This document shows positions 22,715 to 33,440 of a stretch of 64,000 bases of DNA, piece by piece. The stretch covers positions 22,826,891 through 22,890,890 of the forward strand of contig JAKSZU010000025.1 of the NCBI GenBank assembly GCA_026018925.1, given 5' to 3'. The notes beneath the pieces are model-generated. The model was not told where the DNA came from. It saw only the letters and a program-made list of their open reading frames with translations, and made no database searches. This stretch comes from Tupaia tana. Taxonomy: Eukaryota; Chordata; Mammalia; Scandentia; Tupaiidae. Each line of letters begins with the position of its first letter. Position 1 is the stretch's first letter. A program made the position numbers and the translations under genes.

Positions 22715-22915
22715 TTTTTCAGTTTATTTCTCCTGTGTGAGGTGGGCACTCCCCGTTAACAGGGTCTCCATGCTGTGATCCACCTCCAGCCTCAGCCTGT
22801 TGAGAGCACAGACCCATCCAGCATGCATGGGGACATCTCAGGAGTCAAGACCCTCCCATCAGATTTCAGCATGGCTGAGCCCGTGTTTCTGCTGGGCCTC
22901 TGCAGTGAACCCTGC
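22715..22915 (-). mobile_element. SINE class C, degraded
   Basis: gttaacagggtctccatgct, gacccatccagcatgcatgg and acatctcaggagtcaagacc are class C body segments in reverse order, as expected for a minus copy. Confidence 0.5.
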
Positions 22916-23029
22916 CGCTTCTCTTAGATGTCACTCAGGCCTTGATGTAGGTACTGGCAAACAAGACACAGTCTCTGCCTTCCTGGAGCTGAAGTTATAC
23001 TGGGAGAGGCAGTGATAAGACTGGAGGGA

Positions 23030-23180
23030 GGGGACCAGCCGATGGCATGGTGGTTAAGGCGCTGGACACACTCACACGGCCAACCACAGTTCGAGTCCCA
23101 GACCTGGTGACTTGCTTTCTCACTTTCTCTTTGGTCAAATTAAAAAATAAATAAATAAATAAACAAAATTAAATAAATAA
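23030..23180 (+). mobile_element. SINE class B with 15-bp TSD
   Basis: Head gggaccagccgatggcatgg, B box agttcgagtcc, cttgctttctcactttctct, (AATA)n tail. TSD ataagactggaggga exact at 23015-23029 and 23181-23195. Confidence 0.93.
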
Positions 23181-23201
23181 ATAAGACTGGAGGGAAACGC
23201 T

Positions 23202-23431
23202 GGGCCAGGTAGTGGCATGGTGGTTGAGGTAGCCGATCCCACATGACCAGATGTACCCTTTGAGTCCCGAAGTCTGCTGCCTGAAAAACTCACCCAGTAC
23301 ATGTGTGAGAACACCCAAAATCCCAAAAGGAGGTATGACCTTCTCTTATGGGGGGAAGGCTTTCTCATCCCTTCCCCTCACACTCTCTGGTGAGCGCATG
23401 TGTCCTCTGGCAAAAGCTAAAAAAAAAAAAA
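23202..23431 (+). mobile_element. SINE class A landed beside a class B copy
   Basis: Head gggccaggtagtggcatggt, body aatcccaaaaggaggtatga, end gtgtcctctggcaaaagct. Its flanks, agactggagggaaa (from 23184) and agactgtagagaaa (from 23433), look like a third copy of the neighbour's target. Confidence 0.85.
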
Positions 23432-23716
23432 AGACTGTAGAGAAAGAAACAAACAAAAGAACCCTGGGATTATGGGAGCTGAAGTTGAGCAGAGGGGAGA
23501 GTGGGTGAGAGAGTCCATGCTGCTGTGTTCTGCCAGCACATGACAAGGTGGGTGAGGGCCCACACGTCCAAAGGACTGAGCACTGGTGTGACTGAGCACA
23601 GAGGGCAGAGAGAAGGGCTGGCATGGGGCCGAATCAGTCAACAGGAGTCAGACGCGTAGGCCTTGGGAGATGGTGAGGATCTGGGTCTTGGAGCTGTAGA
23701 AATTCACATAGAGTTC
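23432..23716. other. L2 remnant or unassigned
   Basis: Lies within the L2 relic. Only the right part (from about 23650) matches L2 by eye. Confidence 0.4.
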
Positions 23717-24013
23717 TTTTTTCTTTTCTTTTTTCTTTTCTCTTTAATATTTGCTATAGGGTACAGGCACTCACTGGAAAGACACAGAAAGAGAGAGAGA
23801 CAGAGACAGAGATGGAGAGGGAAAGCGAGAAATCACAGCTCCATCCTGGGCAATAGCCATGCTACAATCCTTTCTCTTCCATTCTCCTCTCGGTATTTTG
23901 AACATGCACACACATGTCTGGTGTGATTTTTAAGCCACCAGGTTCAGGACTGGAATCGTGCAATCAGCCATGTGGGATCCAGCCCCCTTAACCATCATGC
24001 CACTGGCTGGCCC
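23717..24013 (-). mobile_element. SINE class A
   Basis: Minus strand: tttgctatagggtacaggca, a GA/CA-rich tract, tctcttccattctcctctcg, head catgccactggctggccc. Flanks share gagttctt. Confidence 0.85.
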
Positions 24014-24127
24014 ACAACTTTGAGTTCTTGACCAGAGACGTGATGGGATCAGATTGTGTTTTGAGAAATTACAGATTGGTGTGCCCGCATTAACTGTGAG
24101 GCATATTGCTAATAAGAACTGGGGAAA

Positions 24128-24272
24128 TGATCTAGTTCATTCTGTTACTAATAACAGAACATACCTGAGTCTGGGTAATTTATAGAAAAAAGAGAGGTTT
24201 AGAGGCTGAGGTCCAGGGGCTGCATCTGATGAGTGTTTCCAGGCTGCGTGACAGTGTGGTGGAGGGCAGGAG
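24128..24272 (-). mobile_element. MST/MLT1 LTR fragment
   Basis: acatacctgagtctgggtaa with tttatagaaaaaagagagg and caggctgcgtgacagtgtgg match the antisense MaLR LTR. Confidence 0.65.
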
Positions 24273-24371
24273 TGCTTGACCTCTCTGGGCTTCACCTTCC
24301 CATCTGTGGGTAGGGGAGGGGTACATAACGTAGAAGTAAGTGAGGTAACTTGTGCAAAGAAAATACTTCCT

Positions 24372-24651
24372 GCACACAAATTGGTTCTGTAGCACAGCGG
24401 TAGAGCACTGCTCAAGAAAAGCCAGATCCCCCATGGTGACTGCAGTTCGAATCCTGACCATGTCAGCCTGATGCACACTGAGCACACACAGTGCGCAGGA
24501 TCCCATGAGCTAGAGGGTAGCCTGCAGGGTAGCTCACCGCCAATGGCTGGAGGAAGGGGATTGTGACATAGTTAGACTCTGTGGCATGGACTCTTCTTTC
24601 TCATTTTTCCATACACATGCACTCTATCATAAACACAGACAAAAATTAATA
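24372..24651 (+). mobile_element. SINE, class A-related variant
   Basis: Head ctgtagcacagcggtagagc with an extra segment (caagaaaagccagat) before the B box agttcgaatcc. Body ggctggaggaaggggattgt, end acactctatcataaacac. The additional head sequence sets it apart from every other copy here. Confidence 0.6.
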
Positions 24652-24663
24652 AAAATACTTCTA

Positions 24664-24912
24664 GGACCAGCAAGGGATGTGGTGGTTAAGGTGCTGGACT
24701 CCCACATGGCAGACTGTGGTTCGAGTCCCAGCCCTCACAGTTTGAAAATCATGCTGGGAGCTTGTGCATGCATGTGTGAGATCTCGAGGAGAATGGAGGA
24801 AAAGGGATTGTGGCATGGCCATCTTCCTTAGGGAGTGGTTTCTCACTTTCCTTCTCTTTGTCTCTCTCTGGCAAGCATCCATACCACATGGCAAAAATCA
24901 AAAACCAAAACA
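24664..24912 (+). mobile_element. SINE class A
   Basis: Head aggaccagcaagggatgtgg, B box ggttcgagtcc, body gagaatggaggaaaagggat, end ccataccacatggcaaaaat. It directly follows the previous SINE. Confidence 0.88.
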
Positions 24913-25059
24913 GAATAAGAAAATGGTTCCTGCATAAGCTTGGCACTAAGGAAGGGCTCTCTAAATGCCAGGTATAGGTTAGGTACACAAGACAAAGGCT
25001 TTAATCAGGCACGAACATTTAACCTCACTAACGTGGCTATTTGGTTACACACATATTAA

Positions 25060-25340
25060 CTAACAGCCTTCATTATTCAGGCCCTTTGCCAGATGCCGTA
25101 AAGAGAAAAAAGGTTCAGTTCCTCCTAAAGAGTTCACAAGCGATTATCAAATGACTTGAATTTATTGAAAGACACCCACTCTGTAAAGTAAAGACTGTGA
25201 GGTTTCAAAGGTTCCAAGGGAAGAAGTTAGTATTTGAGAAGGTCTTGAAAGAAGTTAGAGTATCGTTAAGCCTGTGGGTGAAGAGAACGCTCTGGCAGAA
25301 GAGAAGAAACAGTCTGACCAAAGGCACATGCGTTTTTCAG
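25060..25340 (-). mobile_element. L2 fragment
   Basis: attattcaggccctttgcca with gatgcc, then gtatttgagaaggtcttgaa and tggcagaagagaagaaacag, match antisense L2 order. Confidence 0.5.
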
Positions 25341-26060
25341 AAAACAGCAAGTTTCCAGTTGGCTGTGCATATGGGTTAGGCTTGTGAGAGTCTGGGGCAC
25401 AGCACAACTCTTGATGGAAGAGTCTCTGTTTCATCAAGGAGATTAGTGTGGACCCAGTGGATGGCATCTTTCCCCAGTAATGTATGCTTCTAAACTGCAG
25501 TTACCCTGGTAGGAAACAAGGCAGGTGGGTCCTGTGGTTGCTTTTCTGATTACCTGTCGTAGATGCTGTTGGGGCTCCACCCAGATTCCCTTGGATGGGC
25601 TTCCGCACCCTTCCCCAGCTCCTGGAAGCATTGGCTGCTAATGGCCCTCTTCTCTGAGTCTTGCGTGACCAACCCAGCAGGAGCTGCCTAGCCTCGAGGG
25701 TTAACTCTCCCCCTGCAGAGTAGCCCACCACCAATGACCGATGGCCAGAGGACTCAAAGGGCCAGTAGTTCCCAAAAGGCAGGACCAGCTCTGTTCACCC
25801 CACACAGCAGAGCAGCCCAGAGCTGCCAGGTCTGCCCAGACCCAACCGTGTAGTCAGGTTGCTCTAGACTCTGGCTCACTGTTGTCACTGCTGTGTGCTT
25901 TCCTCTTCTGCCTAGCTTCGTGACCTTTCCCCTGAGACCTAAGACGCCATCTCTCCCAAGAAGAGGAAAAGCCTTTCCTCTATCTTCCCTCAATTCTCTT
26001 TTTCTTTCTTCTTTCCCTTCCATCCTTCTTTCCTTCTTTCTTCTTCTTTTTTCCATTGGC
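25341..26060. other. Unassigned non-coding stretch
   Basis: Ends in a CT-rich tract (about 25995-26055). No exon recognised. Confidence 0.5.
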
Positions 26061-26061
26061 C

Positions 26062-26165
26062 TATGCTATGGTTTGAATGTAGCCCCCAAAAAGCACGTGT
26101 GAGAAACTTAATCCCCATAGCAGCAGGGCTGGGATGGGTTCCATAGCTGTGCAAGTTCTGGTGTT
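26062..26165 (+). mobile_element. MLT1/MST LTR fragment
   Basis: tatgctatggtttgaatgta with gcccccaaaaagcacgtg is the LTR start. The remainder is lost or too diverged. Confidence 0.55.
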
Positions 26166-27469
26166 CAGCAAAGTTCTGGCTGTCACATTATTAGCCTACT
26201 TAAATCCTTTCTTAATTTACATTTTGATTTTTAATTGATATATTGCACGTATTTCTTGGGCATATTCTTTAGGGGACCACCCTCCCTCCACTTTCAGGCC
26301 GTGTTGTTGAGCGGCGCTTTTCCTCGAAGGCCGAGTGGATGCCGGGAAGGCCCCCGCAGAGTGTCTCTTGCACATGAAGATGAATCAAGGCTGTGAATAA
26401 CTGAGAACTCTGTGAAGCTGCCAAAGGGCCTGAGAACTCGAAAATCTGCAGTTGTTGGAGCCGTAAAAATAAACAAACACCCTCCCCTCTCCCTGCAAAT
26501 GAAGACCAGTTATAGCGTCAAACGTTCAAACGTTGTCCTGAAATTAAAGATGGCGCAATTCCAGATTGGAAGTCCCTGGGACTTGCATGTGCATTGGAAG
26601 CATTTCTGGGTTTTATTCCATTTTTATCCTCTTTCTTCATCCTGGCCCGGCATCCCTTACTTTCCATCCCTCAGTTTGTGCCTCAAGCTCACACAGAGGC
26701 TGATGTGCAGATGTGCTTTCCCCAGACCACACACGCTCATGTACACACACAGACGCACAAGCAGGCATATGTAGAGATGCACACCAGACACACTTACACA
26801 GGCAGACACACCCAGATGCACAGCGCACATGCAGACACAGACACATGTGCACACACAAGCTCTATTTGCTTTTGTCTTCAGAGAGGTGGTAGCAGGATCG
26901 GGGGTCGGAGACCTGGTTTCTTCTTCAGCGCCATTTCCCATGGAATGGTGAAGCCACCACCCTGCTCTGGATCTCGTCTCCCCGCTTGGGAAATGGAGCC
27001 TTGGGTCAGATGGTTTTGCCCCTTTCAGCTCTCACGCTGTTCTGGGTCCTGGTTTCTGCTCCAGTTCCCTCTGTGATGCTCAGCAGCCTGCCCCAGGCTC
27101 TAGGCCCCACAGCACCCCCTGCCTGACCCTGCAGTGGCTCCTGCTGCTCAGGGCTGGGGGTGCTCCCCACGGTGTTCCTGCAGCACTGCAGCTCCTTGGG
27201 TCCACCTTTAGAAAAGGCCTCCCTTTCTTCTAGCCAGGAATTCATGGTACACGTGGGATTCTACAAAGGCAAAAATGCAGGGCGTATTACTAAGCACCCA
27301 GCTGAAACAAGGCATACCCAATACACTGCAGACTGCTGCCAGAGAAATTCTTACCCAGGTTGCTATCAGGACTTTGCCAAGCATCTTGGGATACTGTGTA
27401 CCACTCACTGCTTCAGTGGAGGTCTTTAGTCTCTCCTTGAAAGGGAGGGCGTTTCAGTGGTCAGAGTCT
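26166..27469. other. Unassigned stretch with degenerate CA-rich tract
   Basis: 26725-26860 is an impure CA-rich low-complexity tract (acacacgctcatgtacacac). The rest holds no SINE and no recognised repeat. ORFs across the CA tract are low-complexity artefacts. Confidence 0.5.
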
Positions 27470-27640
27470 AGCAGGCCCAGGCCCCAAGGCCATCCCACCA
27501 CTTCCCTACCGTCTAGCATGGGGCCAGGTTCTTCATCTCCCAATGGGCCTCAGTTCCCTATAGTCAAGTGGGGGTGATAACAACGGCCCCAGTACCTCCT
27601 AGGACAGTGCAAGTGTTAAATAAGAGCATGCGTGTAGGGG
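27470..27640 (-). mobile_element. MIR
   Basis: gggcctcagttccctatagt, gtgggggtgataacaacggc and gtgcaagtgttaaataagag are successive antisense MIR segments. Confidence 0.65.
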
Positions 27641-27772
27641 CAGGCTGCCGGGCTGAGCAGAGGGAACTGAAGAGGAAACCAGGACCAAGCCCAGGGAAGA
27701 CAGTAACTGGAGATAATTGTTTTCTGCAATGGAAAGCTAAATGGAATATTACAAGGCTAAAAAAAATATTAG

Positions 27773-27947
27773 GCCCAGTCCCTGTGGCATAAATGGCAGC
27801 TTACTGATCCACAATACTGGAAGCCACATGGCTGATCCCAGGGTCAGATTCCAAGTCGATCTGAAACACACTGGGTGTGTGTACCCAAGAACCCAATTAG
27901 CTACAGGCTGGCATGATGGACCATGTCAAAGGGGCCTCTTTCTCTCT

Positions 27948-27982
<35 letters not shown>

Positions 27983-28045
27983 ATCCTTGCACTCTCTCTT
28001 GCTCTTTCTCTTGAAAAAAACAAAAAAAAAAAACACAAAAAACAC
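27773..28045 (+). mobile_element. SINE class A, older, with (GT)n
   Basis: aggcccagtccctgtggcat head, body ggctggcatgatggaccatg, a (GT)n expansion at about 27951-27981 in place of the CT segment, then a CA/A-rich tail. Confidence 0.65.
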
Positions 28046-28167
28046 AAAAACCGAAACTTAAAAAAGAAAGTTATCTAGACTTGGATACGTGGATACATAT
28101 AGTGACAAAAGCGAGGTGAAGAACTATATGGTGTTGTTTGAAATCTTTTTTTTTTTTAAAAAAAAGA

Positions 28168-28387
28168 CAATCAGGTGGCGTGGTGGTTAAGGCAGCTGGA
28201 TCTATATTACTGATTGCACAGTTCGAGTCTCAGACCACTCTGGGCACATATGCATATGTGCCCAAAATCCCGAGAGGAGAATGGAGAAAAGACCACAGCA
28301 AGGCCATCCCCCTGCGGGGGCACTTTCTCACTCCACTCCCTTCTCTCTGTGGCAAGTACACCCACCCCCTATCAAATTGTTTTTAAA
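28168..28387 (+). mobile_element. SINE class A, older
   Basis: caggtggcgtggtggttaag head, B box agttcgagtct, cgagaggagaatggagaaaa, palindrome tccccctgcgggggca, end accccctatcaaatt. Confidence 0.82.
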
Positions 28388-28605
28388 AAGGGAAAATATG
28401 AATTTAGTTGGCATAAATATAAATAAATCTGAGTACACGATGTACACTCTATAAAGTTGTACAAGAAACTAACTATCATAGTCATTTGGGGGAAGAAAGA
28501 AACTGGGTAACTGAGGGCAAGGATCACTTCACTGTTTACTTCTGAATACATTTTCCAGAATGCTGGCTTATGCAAATATATAACCTATTCAAAAAGTAAA
28601 ATTTA

Positions 28606-28976
28606 AAAACGTCAGAAACAAAATCAAAGACACTCCCATTTATTTGCTGAAAGTTGTGGAGTCCGGACTTGTGGGGAAGAGAAAATTTTGAGCAGAGTTT
28701 CATTTTTCACTCTGAAAGACACTAAGGAAATGTCACTGACAGTCACCTTGGAAAGTTACTGAGTCAAGGCTTTACATGTGCGGCGGAACCCAGTTTGTGG
28801 TCAGAGATTCCTCTGAGGGAGCTGGAGCTAGTACTGAAGATTATGAGTCACTGACATCCTCAGCATTGTCACCATCACTGGTGTTGAATGGAGTGTTTGT
28901 ATGAGGCCTTTTCATTTACAAAGTGGTTTCCCACATATCACCCAGTTTCCTAGCCTTACACAGAAGTGAGCATTCT
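28606..28976. other. Unassigned; MIR-like end
   Basis: Mostly unrecognised. 28908-28975 (ttcatttacaaagtggtttc) resembles a MIR-family segment. Confidence 0.4.
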
Positions 28977-29181
28977 TGGGACCAGCAGTTAGCTCAATGG
29001 CTATGTCACTGGACTCCCATGTAGTCAACCGGGACCCGGCGGCTTAAACTCACGCCGGGTGCGTGTGCGTGCGTGCCCAAGATACCAAGTGGAGAATGGA
29101 GGAGAAGGGATTGCGGCGTGGCCATCCCCCCGGGGGGTGATTTCTCGCTTTCTGTCTCTCTGTCTCTCTCTCTCTGGCAAG
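28977..29181 (+). mobile_element. SINE class A lacking its B box and tail
   Basis: gggaccagcagttagctcaa to tctctctctggcaag. The B box is missing: the text jumps from gtagtcaacc to gggacccggcggc. The copy also stops before the usual gccctatagc end and has no A tail; the next bases form a short palindrome. Confidence 0.85.
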
Positions 29182-29206
29182 CACATAGGAAGAACCTTCC
29201 TATGTG
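29182..29206. repeat. Perfect 11-bp inverted repeat at a SINE junction
   Basis: cacataggaag at 29182-29192 and cttcctatgtg at 29196-29206, spacer aac. It sits exactly between the truncated class A copy and a class C head fragment. Confidence 0.85.
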
Positions 29207-29250
29207 TGTCAGTCTTACAGGGCATTGAGGTTTAGCTCTGCTCCAGTGTC
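29193..29250 (-). mobile_element. SINE class C head fragment
   Basis: aaccttcctatgtgtgtcag with tcttacagggcattgagg matches the minus-strand head of class C. Confidence 0.55.
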
Positions 29251-29375
29251 CGGCCACATCAACATAGGACTTTGCATATTCAGCCCATGACATGCCTAAG
29301 GGCTTTCTCTGGCCGCAGGTGCTGGTGAGCCTGTGCTAGGGCAGGCCAGCAGTCCCAAGGAGTTAATTCCTCACC

Positions 29376-29490
29376 CTGATCTTGGTCTGCCCTACCTCCA
29401 GAACTGTGAAAAGTAAATTTCTGTTGCTGAACATCTCCCAGGTCTATGATATATTGTTATAGCAGCCCAAGTGGACCAACACACCTCCTG
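29376..29490 (+). mobile_element. MLT1-type LTR 3' end
   Basis: acctccagaactgtgaaaag with taaatttctgttg, then tattgttatagcagcccaag and tggaccaacac, is the terminal part of a MaLR LTR. Confidence 0.75.
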
Positions 29491-29687
29491 ACATGGAGCT
29501 GTTCACTGAGTACTCTGGGAGTGTCATAGCTTTTGGGTGGAAAATACACTTGAGGAGCAATAAGAGACAGAACATCTGAGTGAAGCTGTCACTCTCATCC
29601 TCCTCTCCTCTTCCTCTCTCCCTTGCCTGCCTCCACCTTCCTCACAGCCTGCTGCCTGGGGTCAAACCACGCAGCTCACACTCCCCA

Positions 29688-29870
29688 GCTGTGCAATTTG
29701 GGGCTTCTTTCACCTCCAGGTGCCTCAGTGTCCTCATCTGGATGGTGCAAGCCATTGACGATGATAGCATCAGCCTCACGGGGCTGTGCGAAGACCAAGC
29801 AAGTTAGTAACTGTAAACAGTTTAGAAAATGGCTTGGCACACAATGAGGGCCAGAGGAACGTTAAAGCTA
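29688..29870 (-). mobile_element. MIR
   Basis: tgcctcagtgtcctcatctg, gatgatagcatcagcctcac and aaatggcttggcacacaatg are successive antisense MIR segments. Confidence 0.65.
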
Positions 29871-30207
29871 TTCTCTGGTAGAATTAGTTCAGGCTGAAGA
29901 TAATGGTATATAAAATATACTATGTGCCCTTGAAAGGAGACCTGGAGGTCTCCAGAGAGAAAGAGACTCATCTGGGAAACAAGACGGCCTTGTATTGGAA
30001 TATGCTCTCGTAACTTCACATTCCAGTCTAGACTGGTCTTGGCCTTGCTGTATGGTCTTGGAAAAGCCACTTAACATCCCTGAGGCTTAACAAAGGAAGC
30101 AAGCAAGGGAAAGGAAAAAAAAAAAGAAAAGAATAATACAATCTTAGCTCATGGGTTTCTAAGGAAGAGTGAAGTTTGGTTTTTGTTTGTTTGTTTGTTT
30201 TTGTTTT
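29871..30207. other. Unassigned non-coding stretch
   Basis: Ends in a (TTTG)n tract at about 30181-30207. Confidence 0.4.
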
Positions 30208-30222
30208 AACGTTGGGTGATTT

Positions 30223-30472
30223 TTTTTTTTTTAAAGAGAGATTTTTGCTATAGGGCATGTGTGCTCACCGGAGAGTCAAAGAGTCAAAAAGCAAGAAATA
30301 ACCCCCCAAGGGGATGGTCATGCCCAATCTCTTCTCCTCCATCCTCCTCTCAGACTCTTGAGCACTCACACACACATGTCCTGTATGAGGTTTAAGCCAC
30401 TGAGTCTGGAATTTGAACCGCAGTCGCCTACGTGGGAGTCCAGCGATGTAACCATTACGCCATCTGCTGGCC
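30223..30472 (-). mobile_element. SINE class A with TSD
   Basis: Minus strand: tgctatagggcatgtgtgct, accccccaaggggatggtca, tctcctccatcctcctctca, head gccatctgctggcc. Flanks aacgttgggtgatttt/aacgattggtggttttt are a diverged TSD. Confidence 0.88.
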
Positions 30473-30625
30473 AACGATTGGTGGTTTTTAAAGTTGATGC
30501 ATGATGACAGCGTGTATTCTCTTTAAAACTTTTGAGTGTCTGAGATGAGCTCGCTGCTAGCTGAGACAGAAAGGAACTCTTGCAGGTTATGTTTTCAAAG
30601 AACATAATCAATTTAAGTTGAAAAT

Positions 30626-30873
30626 TGGGGCAGGTGGTGGTGTGGTGTTTAGGGCAGCTAAATCCCATGTGGCTGACTGCACAGTTCCAGTCCTAGACCT
30701 GGCAGCTTAAAAAAGATACCAGGCATGTGTGTGTGCATGCCCAAAATCCCAAGAGGAAAATACAGAAGCAAGAATTGTGGCGGGGCCATCCTCCCTGAGG
30801 AGAGCTTTTTCAGTTTCCCTCTTCCTCTCCCATGTAGTGCATATGTCCTATAGCAAATTAAAAAAATTAAAAA
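30626..30873 (+). mobile_element. SINE class A
   Basis: Head ggggcaggtggtggtgtggt, B box agttccagtcc, body caagaggaaaatacagaagc, end atgtcctatagcaaatta. Flanking gaaaatt on both sides. Confidence 0.85.
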
Positions 30874-31540
30874 TAGAAAATTATTTCATAGACATTGCAG
30901 TGGCTCAATGTCTTCTTATCATTTCTCTGACCACAAAAAATGGAGACAACTTCTATGAGGCTCAGCCTGTGTTTCTGAGGAACAACATTTTTGAAATCTA
31001 ATTTGGAACATGAGGTTGACCAAAGAGTTCTTTCTCATTTGTGATAATATTTAAAAGAGGAATAAAAATCAAATTATGCTTGGTTAGATATTTTTAAAAG
31101 ACACGGTATTTAAAAACCAAAAACAACAGTTACATAACATTGGGACAGCCTGGGGACCTGAGATTGCATGTGGGGGACAATCGTTGGTCTCCCAAGCACC
31201 CTAACAGCTTCCCAGGAAGATCCGGCTTCCATTTGCAGGTCTAGTGGCTCTGGGAGTTGACTGGCTGCACTCTAGTTTTTAAGAAGGGAGCGTGTAATCC
31301 GTACTAAGTCAATCAGTGGGCCCTCGCCTTGGCCATATTGATTGGTTCAAAAGGCAGAGGCTCATCTAAGCAAGTGAAGGTGAGGGCTCCTGTTTAGAAG
31401 TTTGGACAAAAGCCTTATCTTTCTCAGAGGAGGTGCAGCTTACCAATGCGAGGAATAGCCATGTTGCAGCCATTTTTTGCTAGCTGGAAGGTGGCCATCC
31501 TGAAAATAGTTCACGTGCGGAAGAGATCAAAGCTGAGAGA
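30874..31540. other. Unassigned non-coding stretch
   Basis: No SINE or identified old repeat. Confidence 0.4.
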
Positions 31541-32290
31541 ATGATAGAACACAGAGCAACGGTCTACACTTGTTCGGATCCTCCAGAACAGACTGTGTCC
31601 AAAGATGGTCCTCAGTCAGGGTTTTTGAATTACGTGATCTACTGAATTTATTCTCTCAGATGAGATCCTGTTAGGAAAAGAGAAACAACACAGATATTTC
31701 AAAACATGGGAGAGTTAGTAGAAGAACATGTTACATAGCAAGAGATCAAAATGCAGATGTTGAGGTAACTCAGAGCTAACTCCCCTGGCAGAAAAGGCAG
31801 AGGGTGGTTACCAGAATGGAGGGCCTTGAGACTCCTGGGGGGAAAATTCAGAGCTTATGTTCAGATCACTGGAGAACAAGGGGCAAGACTGGGCAGCATT
31901 CATACCCCCGAGGCAATGGGCCAGGGCTTGCTCTGGTGCCCCCAAGCACGTGGCCCGGTAGATGAAGAGCAGCTAGCCCTCCACGCCGGAGTCATAGTTG
32001 ATGGCATGCTCCAATGTCTCTGTGGGGGCCTGATGAGCAACACTGGCAGGCTGATAGGAGCTGGACAGTGGAGTCCCCTGTCCGCCCCTATGGAGAGACA
32101 CACCAGGAACTAAACAGCAGAAAGGTCTTTGTCCTCTCCTGCCTCCCAGCCTTCCCCAGTGCCTTCTGCTGGCAGAACCCTGCAGGGAGTGAGCCGGCAG
32201 AGGAGTCTGGGCAGCAGTCTGAGTCTGGTTTGGGGACTGCCATTCCAGCCTGGCCAGGCAGACGGTGTAGCTGAGAGCCAAGAGACAGGC
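31541..32290. mobile_element. Possible old L1-type 3' region
   Basis: gccttccccagtgccttctg with ctggcagaaccctgc, then cagaggagtctgggcagcag, resembles a known old mammalian retroelement tail. The upstream part (31800-32100) would be its continuation. Low certainty. Confidence 0.35.
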
Positions 32291-32419
32291 AAAGAACAGG
32301 CTTGATGGGGTTTCTGTTACTTGTTCTTAGTGCTATTCGTAATTACCAGAATTAGCATAAGTATAGTCTTATCCCAGTTTTTCTTAGGCTATAATCTGGA
32401 AACCACTTCAGTAGTCCTA

Positions 32420-32690
32420 TTGTTTTTTTTTTTTTTTTGTTTTGTTTTTGTAAATTTCTTTCTTTCATGAATGAGAGAAACAGAAAGAGATGCACAGTGA
32501 GAGAGAGACACACACACACAAAGACAGCACCCCCCACCCCAGGCTCCTGACACCGAGACCCACCCTTAGCCTCAGCCAGCCCCCATCACAGGAGTGCACG
32601 TGCCCAGGGAGGTCTCCAGTCACGAACCTGGAACCTTCCCATGTGGATCAGCCTTACAGAGCATCACCTCTTTCACCTGCTATTGTTCAC
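32420..32690 (-). mobile_element. SINE class C
   Basis: Minus strand: tttctttcatgaatgagaga tail side, ggagtgcacgtgcccaggga body, acctggaaccttcccatgtg with gatcagccttacagagc at the head. Confidence 0.82.
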
Positions 32691-33440
32691 TTAAAAATCC
32701 CCTGGGGATGGCTGGGTAGTTATCTTCTATTCTCTCTGATGAGACAACTAAGCACAGTGAGGCTGGTTACTAGCTTCACTCCAAGTTGACCACTTCTCTT
32801 TTGGAAAAGCTCCCAGAGCATGGTGGCTTTGGAGCCCACCGCAGGAGGAAACATCTGAGACTTCTTTTGGGGTTGGGAACTAGAAAAGGATGTTTTTGAA
32901 TACAAGAAACAGAAAGCATGCCTCATTAAACAATGAGAAGATGCATTGTCTCAACTGGAACTCCAGGAGTAGGCAGCTTCGAAGACGGTCAATTCCTTGA
33001 CTTAGCTACCAGTGGACTGTGTGGGGAAATAGAATTAGCAAACTCGTGCTGGTACAAAGAAATTAGAAAATCATGGTTAGTTTTTTATAATATTCATCTC
33101 TCATGGACTCTTTGAAGACCCTCTTGTATATCACGGAGGACACAGGTTCTTTCCTCTTTTTTTTCTTCTCGGACCTCAGCTTCTTTCTTCAGATCATATC
33201 CTGCCGTGGTTACAATGGCTGCCTCATTTCCAAGCTTGGTGACTAGAGATGATGCCCAGTAGTGGAAGGGCAGCATCTTTTCTTTGTCTCTTTGCACATC
33301 GAAGAAGCCTTTCCCAGAAGCTACCACTAGAGTTCCTGGCACATGCTCACCCCCAAATCCATCACCATCCAGGGGACCGAGACCACCATGACTGGCTCAG
33401 ACCAACAGGATTTACTCCCGAGTGGAGTCCAAGGCATTTC
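32691..33440. other. Unassigned non-coding stretch
   Basis: No SINE or clear older repeat. No credible exon. Confidence 0.4.

Larger units (their letters stand above)
22925..24110 (-). mobile_element. L2 relic carrying three SINEs
   Basis: Pieces read along antisense L2: gacacagtctctgccttcct with ggagctgaagtt; cgtaggccttgggagatggt; then, after the last SINE, agacgtgatgggatcagatt with gtgttttgag. SINEs at 23030, 23202 and 23717 interrupt it. Confidence 0.6.
24277..24975 (-). mobile_element. MIR split by two SINEs
   Basis: tgacctctctgggcttcacc with ttcccatctgtggg on the left. On the right, from about 24936, agcttggcactaaggaaggg with ctctctaaatgcc. Together they read as antisense MIR. Confidence 0.6.
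27725..28605 (+). mobile_element. Old L1 3' end split by two SINEs
   Basis: aaatggaatattacaaggct; then tggatacatatagtgacaaa with gcgaggtgaagaactatatg; then gaaactgggtaactgagggc, cacttcactgtttacttctg and ataacctattcaaaaagtaa. This is the order of a mammalian L1 3' UTR. Confidence 0.7.

Noticed and set aside
26637..27076. Overlapping ORFs over the CA-rich tract
   Set aside because: They encode His/Thr or Cys/Val repeats from an impure CA microsatellite.
31826..32281. Overlapping ORFs on both strands, possible exon
   Set aside because: The segment resembles an old retroelement 3' region and shows no recognisable protein family.
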